From assembly GCA_016195585.1 (NCBI GenBank), contig JACPZJ010000080.1:1-23747 (forward strand): a stretch of DNA of 23,747 bases, written 5' to 3'. Of this stretch, positions 15,067-21,843 are shown piece by piece (position 1 is the stretch's first letter; each line of letters opens with the position of its first letter). The position numbers and the translations under genes are program-made. Below the pieces are notes generated by a model. It was not told the DNA's origin and made no database searches. It saw only the letters and a program-made list of their open reading frames with translations. The DNA comes from Nitrospirota bacterium. Its GTDB lineage: Bacteria; Nitrospirota; CAKKRA01; 9FT-COMBO-42-15.

Positions 15067-15105
15067 CTTTTTCTTTTGTCGGGCTTAGCCCGACAAAAGA
15101 AAAAG
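15067..15105. repeat. Perfect 39-bp palindrome at the rnpB 3' end
   Basis: CTTTTTCTTTTGTCGGGCT and its exact complement around a single T. The T-run is in the 5' arm and the A-run in the 3' arm, so neither strand gives a stem followed by a free U-tail. It may still stop transcription or protect the RNA 3' end. Confidence 0.8.
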
Positions 15106-15270
15106 CACTCATAACTTACAACCAATAACTAATACGAAGACCTTAATTTTGGTTATATCATTTATAGGGCAACCCTTTTAATCCCCCCTCGCTCCCCTTA
15201 CATATAACATTATTTTATGCGTTTGCTATAATAACTATAATTGATGGTTAATCGTTAAAGGTTATTAGTG
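15106..15270. repeat. Empty heptamer-arm pair between rnpB and the second tRNA
   Basis: The left arm (15106-15133, complement of GTTATGA-, GTTGTAA-, GTTATTG-type words) and the right arm (15244-15270, GTTAATC, GTTAAAG, GTTATTA) are inverted copies, alike at about 19 of 27 positions. The words match those of the S23 cassette arms. The 110-nt centre has no ORF; it holds C-rich repeat remnants. Confidence 0.6.
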
Positions 15271-15289
15271 AAAATGCGGAGCATTTTCT

Positions 15290-15366
15290 TGGTGGCGGTG
15301 CAGGGATTCGAACCCCGGACACTGCGGATATGAGCCGCATGCTCTAACCGACTGAGCTACACCGCC
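15290..15366 (-). tRNA. tRNA with CAU anticodon (probably elongator Met)
   Basis: Minus-strand cloverleaf of 77 nt with encoded CCA: acceptor GGCGGTG/CACCGCC, D arm GCTC...GAGC, anticodon stem TGCGG/CCGCA with loop CTCATAT (CAT), and T arm with GGTTCGAATCC. It is not an initiator. Its first base directly follows the TAA of ahbB with no gap, so it is probably cut from the ahb transcript. Confidence 0.95.
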
Positions 15367-15816
15367 TTATTCCATCTCAAAATTTACCTTTACCTTGAAG
15401 AAGTTAACTGCAGGCAGGCTTCTAATCTCCTCAATGCCTGTTTTATCAGAGATAGTTTTTAAGATCCTCTCTATAGCCTCTTTTGACGGGGCAATAAGTG
15501 TAAACCATATATTATAATTATTCTCCCTAAGATAGTTGTGCGTTACACCCGGGTATTTGTTAATCAGCGCTGTAACATCACTAATCTTCTCCACCGGCAC
15601 CTTTGCAGAGACGAGTGTGCTGGTATATCCGAGCCTTCGCGAATCAAAGGTGGCGCCGAGACGCCTTATTATACCGCTTTCCTTTAATTTCTTCACGCAG
15701 CTTATAACAGCCTCTTCGGTTAAACCAAACTCCTCTGCAATAACCTTGTACGGCCTCTCAGCAACCGGAAAATCTGTCTGTATCTTGTTTAATATCTGCT
15801 TGTCTATCTTATCCAT
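15367..15816 (-). CDS. ahbB: Siroheme decarboxylase subunit, Lrp/AsnC-like
   Basis: AhbA/AhbB remove two carboxyl groups from siroheme in the alternative haem pathway of sulfate reducers and some other anaerobes. The 149-aa protein has an N-terminal winged helix (MDKIDKQILNKIQTDFPVAERPYKVIAEEFG, then EEAVISCVKKLKESGIIRRLGA) and a C-terminal AsnC-like half (VTHNYLRENNYNIWFTLIAPS), the pattern of this group rather than a true Lrp regulator. The radical-SAM gene ahbD lies 2 nt upstream, which supports the call. Whether it is AhbA or AhbB cannot be fixed from one copy; its partner is not in the window. An amino-acid-type regulator is the alternative. Confidence 0.78.
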   Translation of the reverse strand: MDKIDKQILNKIQTDFPVAERPYKVIAEEFGLTEEAVISCVKKLKESGIIRRLGATFDSRRLGYTSTLVSAKVPVEKISDVTALINKYPGVTHNYLRENNYNIWFTLIAPSKEAIERILKTISDKTGIEEIRSLPAVNFFKVKVNFEME

Positions 15817-15818
15817 AA

Positions 15819-16913
15819 TTATTTCTTCACTGCCTCTGCCAGCTTGGGCTGATATGTGCAGTACGGCTCCTCATCCAGATAATTGCCGGTTGCTGCAAAT
15901 GCCCTTGCGCGGCATCCGCCGCAGACCTTTCTATATTCACACACACCGCACCTTCCATGATAGTCATCCAGCGCCCGCATCTCAAGGAACACATTTGATG
16001 TATCCCATATTTTGCTGAATGGCTCTTTTCTGATATCGCCGCACTCTGTCTCTAAGAAACCGCATATCTGCACCTTTCCCAGATGAGACACAAAGGCAAA
16101 GGACTGGCCGCCCATGCAGCCTTTTGTCATTGCGTCAAGCCCGTGTGTCTGCGGTGTAACAGCGTGCCCCTTCTGCCGCTCATGCTCCCTGAATATCCTG
16201 TAATAATGAGGCGCGCATGTTGGCTTGAACTGTATCTTCACCTTATCCCGCTGGTCATAAAACCATGTTAAGGTCTTTTCATAATCATCGGGTGAAATCT
16301 CCTGATCAGCCATATTTGCCGCACGTCCGGTCGGCACAAGTAAAAATGGATGATATGCAGCAGCGCCGAGCTTCATTGCAAGCTCTAATATCTTCGGCAG
16401 CTCATTTATATTGTGTTTTGTAATAGTAGTATTTATCTGAAACTCAAGCCCTGCATCCTTTGCAAGCTGTGTTGCCTTTATTACTGCATCAAAGGCGCCG
16501 GGGACATTTCTAAAGGCATCATGCGCTGCTGCATCTGCGCCGTCAATGCTCAGGCTTATCCTCTTTATCCCTACCTCCAGCATCCTCTTTGTATTTTCCT
16601 TATTCATCAAAAGCCCGCAGGGCGCCATCACCATCCGAAGGCCAAGCCCAGTGCCGTGTTTTGCAACATCAAAGATATCCTCCCTCATCATCGGCTCCCC
16701 GCCTGTGAGGATGATAATGGGCTCGCTGAAGGAGGCCACATCGTCAAGAAATTTAAGGCACTCCTCTGTTTTAAGCTCATTTGGATAAGGGCCAAAGCGG
16801 GCTGCTGCCCGGCAATGAACGCAATTCAGGTTGCAGCTTCTTGTTATCTCCCATGCAATCAGCCTCGGCAGATATTTTTTTTCCTTGCCTTCATGTTTCA
16901 GCATTTTCTCCAT
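15819..16913 (-). CDS. ahbD: Radical SAM/SPASM protein, probable AhbD haem synthase
   Basis: AhbD oxidatively decarboxylates two propionates of Fe-coproporphyrin to give haem b, the last step of the siroheme route. The 364-aa protein has the radical SAM cluster CNLNCVHC (Cys27/31/34), the SAM-binding ILTGGEPMMR, and ISLSIDGADAAAHD. A Cys-rich SPASM-like C-terminus carries CGVCEYRKVCGGC (322-334) and EEPYC. The KPTCAPHYYRI segment and the CRAAA after the cluster fit AhbD better than the deacetylase AhbC or NirJ, but these are close relatives. The gene starts the ahbD-ahbB-tRNA transcript. A second ATG at codon 4, preceded by GGAG, could be the real start. Confidence 0.75.
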   Translation of the reverse strand: MEKMLKHEGKEKKYLPRLIAWEITRSCNLNCVHCRAAARFGPYPNELKTEECLKFLDDVASFSEPIIILTGGEPMMREDIFDVAKHGTGLGLRMVMAPCGLLMNKENTKRMLEVGIKRISLSIDGADAAAHDAFRNVPGAFDAVIKATQLAKDAGLEFQINTTITKHNINELPKILELAMKLGAAAYHPFLLVPTGRAANMADQEISPDDYEKTLTWFYDQRDKVKIQFKPTCAPHYYRIFREHERQKGHAVTPQTHGLDAMTKGCMGGQSFAFVSHLGKVQICGFLETECGDIRKEPFSKIWDTSNVFLEMRALDDYHGRCGVCEYRKVCGGCRARAFAATGNYLDEEPYCTYQPKLAEAVKK

Positions 16914-16922
16914 AAGTTTTGC

Positions 16923-16952
16923 ATTTTAACATTAAAAAACCTTTCCCGTCAA
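16923..16952 (-). promoter_or_regulatory. Possible promoter of ahbD
   Basis: On the minus strand, TTGACG (16952-16947) and TAAAAT (16928-16923) are spaced by 18 bp. The implied start of transcription is only a few nt before the first ATG, which would give an almost leaderless message. Confidence 0.35.
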
Positions 16953-17025
16953 TCATTTTTACAGGGGCAATATACAGGTATTTTGGGGTAAAAAGGATAT
17001 TCTTGAAGAGAAAGTAACCTTGCAA

Positions 17026-17445
17026 TCACGAAATAGTCTTTGATGAAATCCTATTTAAAAAATCCTCAATGTCTATTAACCTGTTTTGCAGGACATCATA
17101 AACAATAGCATAATTCAGCTTTTCGTAATCATGGGCAATAATATTGCGGAAGCCCGTCATTTTTACCATCTTTTCAGTAAGCTCAATAGAAATGATCCCT
17201 TCTTCCTGAAGAATATAGAAAGAATCGCTCATAGTTGATGGCCTTCTCAGATTTTTGTATGCAATGACTGACTCAGCTAAATCTATAGATGCCTGTACAG
17301 CAAGGTATAAATATCTTTCTACCGCCCCTTTTTTGTCAATATCATTAACAATCTCGTCTTGAGAATACCGTTTATATCTTTCAAGGATCCTCAAATATTT
17401 TTTTACAGAGCTGATTTTGTTTTCAATTACAGATAAGCTCGTCAT
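17026..17445 (-). CDS. hepT: HepT-like ribonuclease toxin (HEPN, DUF86)
   Basis: The HEPN-domain toxin of the type VII MntA/HepT toxin-antitoxin system, an RNase acting in the cytoplasm. The 139-aa helical protein carries the catalytic RX4HXY motif as RNIIAHDY (Arg100, His105, Tyr107). In studied systems this Tyr is the residue modified with AMP by MntA. The motif is intact, so the toxin is probably functional. It follows mntA by 8 nt on the same strand. In this type of system the antitoxin gene is often near or before the toxin. No damage is seen. It could be a recently acquired defence or stability module. Confidence 0.88.
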   Translation of the reverse strand: MTSLSVIENKISSVKKYLRILERYKRYSQDEIVNDIDKKGAVERYLYLAVQASIDLAESVIAYKNLRRPSTMSDSFYILQEEGIISIELTEKMVKMTGFRNIIAHDYEKLNYAIVYDVLQNRLIDIEDFLNRISSKTIS

Positions 17446-17453
17446 TGCTTTGA

Positions 17454-17849
17454 TCAGGCTTTTGTAAGGTTATGACTAATTAGAAGGTCATGGAAGTCAA
17501 AATATTCATTAAGAATCTTTGGTTCTATTAAAACCTTAAACGGCTCCACGTTGTAAATCAATTCCCCTTCTTTGATGATATTATACTTAAGCTCAGGGCT
17601 TTCGGTTAAATTCAAAATTACAATATCAACCTTATCTGTTTTTAATGCGCGGCCTATTTCGTCCATCAGGGTAAATCTGAGATCAAACAGTTTTTTTGTA
17701 TCCTTCTCATCCATATAAAAGGCAAAATCAAAATCGCTCATCGCACCAGCCTTATTTGCGGCCTGTGAGCCAAAGAAATAAGCCAGCTTAATTTCAGGAT
17801 GGGACTGAATGATAGGTTTAATCCTTGTTGATATTTCATGTATTGTCAT
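17454..17849 (-). CDS. mntA: MntA-like nucleotidyltransferase antitoxin
   Basis: A minimal nucleotidyltransferase that AMPylates its HepT partner and so neutralises it. The 131-aa protein has FFGSQAANKAGAMSDFDFAF, the pol-beta-type GS...SDxDF active site (Gly27-Ser28, Asp39, Asp41). A third candidate acid lies in KVDIVILN, after GRALKTD. The usual GSxARG Arg is replaced (GSQAAN). Its start lies 69 nt from the terminator of the protease gene, which transcribes in the same direction, so it needs its own promoter. I did not find a convincing one. Confidence 0.88.
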   Translation of the reverse strand: MTIHEISTRIKPIIQSHPEIKLAYFFGSQAANKAGAMSDFDFAFYMDEKDTKKLFDLRFTLMDEIGRALKTDKVDIVILNLTESPELKYNIIKEGELIYNVEPFKVLIEPKILNEYFDFHDLLISHNLTKA

Positions 17850-17918
17850 AAAGTTAATAAAAACATATCATTTATACTGCAAAAAAGCAAGGAGAAATAC
17901 AGTGGTGGTATATGAAAA

Positions 17919-17947
17919 CAAAAAAGGGGGCGTGGAATCACGCCCCC
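17919..17947 (-). terminator. Intrinsic terminator of the protease gene
   Basis: On the minus strand, a 9-bp stem GGGGGCGTG / CACGCCCCC with loop ATTC is followed by a run of six T. It lies 18 nt after the protease stop codon. Confidence 0.92.
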
Positions 17948-17965
17948 AAAATAAAGGATAAAGGC

Positions 17966-20115
17966 TTATGCCCGCTTTAGGGCGAACCTGCGAAGCAGCA
18001 ACCATGCTAAAGGCAGAAGCAGAAGCATCATGCCAGTTATCGGCGGTTGGCTGTTTTTGTTGCTATCAATCACGCCGCATCCACCGCCGCCTCCGCCAGA
18101 ATCTGGGGGAGCAGGTGTTCTTGCGCTTGCCTCATTGGAATAAGAGGAGTCACCTGTGGAATTATATGCCCTTATGCGGTAGTAATAGGTTGTGTTTGCT
18201 GAAACACTGGAATCAGAATAGCTTGTTGCATTTGTTCCTGCTGTTGCAATCTGGGTATAAGCGCCGCCTTCGGTTTTCCTCTCTATCCTGTAGCCAGTTT
18301 CTATTAATGAATTGTCTGTCCACGAAAGGTTTATCTGATAACCTGTAACAGCAGATGCTGAAAGGCTCGTTGGCGCTAACAAACGGCCCGGAGTAGATAA
18401 GGCATTATAGGCATTTATCCTGCCGCCTGTAAAGACCCTTCCTGAAAGAGAGGTTTTTGGATCAACAGTGGTCATGATAGTCTCTTTTATCTGTGCATAG
18501 GTGTAGCTTGGATTGGCAGCCTTAATAAGCCCTGCAAGGCCAGCAACATGCGGTGTAGCCATGGAGGTGCCTGACATATAGCCATAGCTATAGCTGCTTA
18601 TTGCAATAGATTCTCTGATAAGCTGAACATCATCAATATAAACACCATCATAATTAACACTACTATCTGAAAGAAGTCCAAAACCAAAATAGAAACTTGG
18701 ATACACCTCTGCCATATATGTAAGTTAAAATTTGCTGTATATCTATAATTCTTTGTTGAAGCTGGTGTAATTGCTGCTGCATAGTTAGCCCAAGAAGATG
18801 TATTGCTGGCATAATTTACACCAACACCAGGACTGTCTGTAAGACTGTTAGGTAAAGATGACGCAGAACTGTTGGTTAAAGCCCATGTAGAATTAGTCCC
18901 CCCCTGAGACCATCCAGAAGGCAGGCTTCCTACTGTACCTGAGTCAAAGTTATTTAGAGGATATAATGTTTGCACTGTGGTATAGGAATAGACAGGTATG
19001 CTGCTATAGATATTTACACCCGGCGCTCCAACATCAACAGATGCTGCGCCATAGTTTGAAAAGGTGGCAAGACCATCTGTCTGTGTTGTTGCTGCCACTG
19101 ATATGATATTATCCAAATTATAGCTTGCCGGATATGACGCCGTTGTATCATTGTTCGTTCCATTATTTCCTGCTGCTGCAACAAAAAGGACATTGCGGCT
19201 TCTTGCATAGTTAATAGCATCATATAATGCTTGAGAATAGGAGCCGCCGCCCCAACTTGCATTAATAATGTTTGCCCCATTATCTGCTGCATAGGTGATT
19301 GCAGAAATAGCATTGGCTGTATCGCCAGCGCCGCTTACACCTAAAAATCTAAGAGGCATAATCCTTGCTGTCCACATCACACCTGTAACGCCAGAGCTGT
19401 TATTCCCGATTGCTGCAATTGTCCCTGCTACATGAGTCCCGTGGCTGTTATAATCTGTTGGGTCATTGGTATTATCTAAAAAGTCCCAGCCGCGGCAGTC
19501 GTCAATGTAGCCATTTCCATCATTATCTATACCATCGCTACAATTTGTCTCGCCGGAATTTGACCATATATTTGCAGCAAGGTCAGGGTGATTGTATGCA
19601 ACACCCGAGTCAATGACTGCTATTATTACACTGGAAGAACCTGTTGTAATATCCCATGCCTCTGGCGCGTCAATATCGGCATCATCTGTGCCTGAAGTGC
19701 TGTTTACAGTTTGCCCTAAATTATTCAATCCCCATAGATTTGAATAAGCAGTATCATTTGGTGTTAAGAGCGCCCTGAGTATGTAGTTTGGCTCTGCATA
19801 TTCCACATCAGGGTCATTTTTGTATTGTGCAATTGCATCCTCAACAGACATATCGTCAGGAATCTTGACGCTCTGAATGCGAAGGTTTGGGATATCCCTT
19901 TTCTTGATGGCATTCATCCTCTGATGAAGGCCATTAATGCGCTCATCAGGAACACCCTTTTTGTATTTTACAATAACCTCGCCCTTAACATAATTAGGAC
20001 CTTTAAGGCCGTCCGAACTGTTTAATGGGTTTGAAGAAATACTGTTAGAGCTGCCTGAAATTCCTGAAACAAAGGAGAATAAAAGAGTGAGGCCGATTAT
20101 CTTAAATGATTTCAT
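17966..20115 (-). pseudogene. Subtilisin-like (S8) serine protease with FnIII domain and C-terminal anchor, frame-disrupted
   Basis: A secreted peptidase. Order: a signal peptide (about 1-22), an S8 propeptide-like region ending DPDVEYAEPNY, then AVIDSGV (Asp169), the Ca-binding-type loop SDGIDNDGNGYIDD, NSHGTHVAG (His225), AAAGNNG (Asn317), and GAPG near 365. An insert of about 150 residues with a jelly-roll look follows, then SGTSMATPHVAGLAG (catalytic Ser). After that come a fibronectin III domain (APTSLSASAV...TYYYRIRAYN), GGGGGGC, a membrane segment and a basic end (RRFALKRA). The frame breaks at about 18717-18724, just after NFNL; one missing base would join the parts into about 715 aa. 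It lies downstream of the secretion genes but has its own promoter and terminator. A signal peptide argues for Sec export rather than type I. Confidence 0.88.
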
Positions 20116-20174
20116 TTGTTTCTTAACCTTGCCTTTATGTCCTTATAATTAAGGTCGTTTTTCTAAACAATACT

Positions 20175-20203
20175 ATCATAATATATTCTTAATTATTGCA
20201 CAA
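20175..20203 (-). promoter_or_regulatory. Probable promoter of the protease gene
   Basis: On the minus strand, TTGTGC (20203-20198) and TATGAT (20180-20175) are spaced by 17 bp, 60 nt before the protease ATG, in an A+T-rich gap after hlyD. Confidence 0.5.
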
Positions 20204-20231
20204 TAACTTTTTTATTCCTCCTCCTTTTCTA

Positions 20232-21629
20232 CTATCTCAAGGTCAAGCTTTCATTGCTATATTTAACAATCGGCGAGAGAAAAAACTCTATTATCCTTCT
20301 TTTGCCTGTCTTTATTTCAGCTATCACCGTCATCCCCGGCGAAACAGAGGCATCCCTGCCGTCAACAATCATGCTTAACTTTTCCAATGATACCTTCATC
20401 TTATACACAGGCCCAAGCTTTTCATCATCAAAGGCATCCGGGCTTACTGACAGCACCTTCCCTTTAATCGTTCCATACTTCTGAAATGGGAAGGTGTCAA
20501 ACTTAACCTCTGCCTCCTGACCCACCTTTACAAATCCTATGTCTTTATTTAATACAGTTGCCTCTATGATAAGAGGAGTTCCCTCTGGAACAATTGTTAC
20601 AATAGGCTGGGCAGGTGTTACAATACCGCCAATGGTATATGTGGACAATCCGTGAACAGCCCCGTCTACAGGAGATGTTAGCCTCTCAAATTCGTATCTC
20701 TTTCTTGCCTTTACTGTCTCTCCTTCCATAGCAGCAATGCTCTTCTCCCTTTCAACAATCTCGCCAAGTATCCCTTTCTCCCTTTCCATCTTAAGGGCGT
20801 CAAGATTTTTCTTTGCCTCCTCAAGGCCATCCCTTCCCTGTTCTATAACCTTCTTCTGAGCCTCTAAATCCTGCTCAGTTGAATAGAGTTCCTTCTGTTT
20901 GTCAAGCAGCTCCATCTTTGCGAGGATGCCCTGTTCATAAAGGGTTTTATATGCAGCCTCCTGCTCTTTTATAATTGTGTATGTCTTTTCAAGCTTTGTC
21001 AAAAGGGCGCCTGCTGCATGGAGGGCATTCTCTTTTTGAGCGATGACAAGCTTTAATGCATCTTCTCTTGCCTTATATTCTGACTGCCGGGCATTTTTTA
21101 ACTGTTTTTGAAGCTGCAGTATTTCGGTTTTAGGCGATAGGCTATGGGCTATAGGCGAGAGGTTATCACCTTTGGCCTCGTCTTTATTGCCTATGGCCTC
21201 TTGCCTATAGCCTGTATTTTTTCCATTTAACTCCTCCAGCAACCGCTCTTTATCGCTTTTGTGGATTGAGAGCGTCTTTGCTGCGCTTTCCACATCAGCC
21301 TCTTTGATTGTCGGGTCAAGCTCTATAAGAAGCTGCCCCTCCTTTACCCTCTCCCCCTCTTTAACATGGATTGCCCTTATTACACCTGTCTCTATCGGCT
21401 GTATAACCTTTATCTTGCCGTCAGGAATTACCCTTCCCTGCGCCATTGCCACTTCATCCACATGACCAAGATAAGACCAGAGAAAGGCCAAAACCACAAT
21501 CAAAAGGATTATCCATATCAATGCCCTTGATAAAGGAGAGTGAGGCGTCTCCTCTATCTCAAGTACTGGGGGAAGAAATTCGTATTCAAGATTGTCGGTC
21601 TTAAAAAAGTCTTTAAACCATTTAACCAT
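20232..21629 (-). CDS. HlyD-family membrane fusion protein of a type I secretion system
   Basis: The periplasmic adaptor that links an inner-membrane ABC exporter to an outer-membrane TolC-type channel. About 465 aa, near the 478 of HlyD. A cytoplasmic N-terminus of about 35 residues, then one membrane helix (ALIWIILLIVVLAFLWSYLG), the biotinyl-lipoyl-like half VIQPIETGVIRAIHVKEGERV, a long coiled-coil hairpin, the second half SPVDGAVHGL, and the beta-barrel part ending GMTVIAEIKTGKRRIIEFFLSPI. I chose the ATG at 21629, with GAGG 9 nt upstream; a TTG at 21644 is the alternative. The coiled coil is interrupted by a translated heptamer repeat (21131-21215). The cargo and TolC partner are not identified. 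Confidence 0.92.
   Translation of the reverse strand: MVKWFKDFFKTDNLEYEFLPPVLEIEETPHSPLSRALIWIILLIVVLAFLWSYLGHVDEVAMAQGRVIPDGKIKVIQPIETGVIRAIHVKEGERVKEGQLLIELDPTIKEADVESAAKTLSIHKSDKERLLEELNGKNTGYRQEAIGNKDEAKGDNLSPIAHSLSPKTEILQLQKQLKNARQSEYKAREDALKLVIAQKENALHAAGALLTKLEKTYTIIKEQEAAYKTLYEQGILAKMELLDKQKELYSTEQDLEAQKKVIEQGRDGLEEAKKNLDALKMEREKGILGEIVEREKSIAAMEGETVKARKRYEFERLTSPVDGAVHGLSTYTIGGIVTPAQPIVTIVPEGTPLIIEATVLNKDIGFVKVGQEAEVKFDTFPFQKYGTIKGKVLSVSPDAFDDEKLGPVYKMKVSLEKLSMIVDGRDASVSPGMTVIAEIKTGKRRIIEFFLSPIVKYSNESLTLR
21131..21215. repeat. GGCTATA-type inverted heptamer repeat inside hlyD
   Basis: Left words GGCGATA, GGCTATG, GGCTATA, GGCGAGA (21133-21160). The right arm (21186-21215) is the complement of GGCTATA-, GGCAAGA-, GGCCATA-type words. 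The insertion keeps the hlyD frame and encodes a polar stretch (about GYRQEAIGNK to SPIAHSLSP) in the coiled coil. Confidence 0.88.
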
Positions 21630-21644
21630 TTTAATATACCTCAA

Positions 21645-21843
21645 AATAGGCTATAGGCACGAGGCAATAGGCTATAGGTTATAGGCTATGGGCTATAGGG
21701 TTATTTCCTTTCACCTTCCACCCATTGCCTTTTGCCTTTCCTCAGCCCCACACCTTTACCTTCTACTATTTTATATTTATAGACTGCAAAAGTCTAAGGC
21801 TGTTTTTACCTTTTGCCTTTCGCCTATAGCCTATCGCCTGTAG
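21645..21843. repeat. GGCTATA-type heptamer arms between the ABC gene and hlyD
   Basis: The 5' side (21645-21705) is a run of seven or more GGCTATA-like words. The 3' side (21716-21740 and 21807-21843) holds complements (TTTTGCC, TTTCGCC, TATAGCC). The centre includes a small AGACT/AGTCT hairpin. It fills the gap between the exporter stop and the hlyD leader. Confidence 0.85.

Larger units (their letters stand above)
14494..15068 (+). ncRNA. rnpB: RNase P RNA, expanded by repeat insertions
   Basis: The catalytic RNA of tRNA 5' processing, bacterial A-type. P1 pairs AGCCTGACAGTCC (14494-14506) with GGACTGTCAGGCT (15056-15068). Conserved elements in order: GAGGAAAGTCCGAGCTCCAT, GGGCAGGGTG, GGAAAGTGCCACAGAAA, GTAAGGGTGAAAAGGCGAGG, GGTAAGAGCTCACCGC, CATGGTAAACCCCACCCGGA, GCAAGACCAAATAGG, and near the 3' end ACAGAACTCGGCTTATGGAC. 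At about 575 nt it is far longer than the usual 350-400. Three palindromic blocks account for this: 14596-14651 (after the P9-like hairpin), 14701-14747 (P12 region, heptamer-type) and 14866-14912 (P16/P17 region). It starts 1-2 nt after the rnhA stop, so it is probably co-transcribed. Confidence 0.95.

Noticed and set aside
15067..15105. Intrinsic terminator for rnpB
   Set aside because: There is no U-run after the stem on either strand; it is recorded as a palindrome instead.
14731..15114. A 127-aa open frame on the plus strand
   Set aside because: It lies within the RNase P RNA, and its reading is that of the RNA and its repeats.
15290..15366. tRNA as integration site (att) for an island
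   Set aside because: I found no direct repeat of the tRNA 3' end nearby and no integrase gene.
16413..16991. A long open frame (192 codons) antisense to ahbD
   Set aside because: It is a shadow of a well-supported radical SAM gene; it has no family features and no Shine-Dalgarno.
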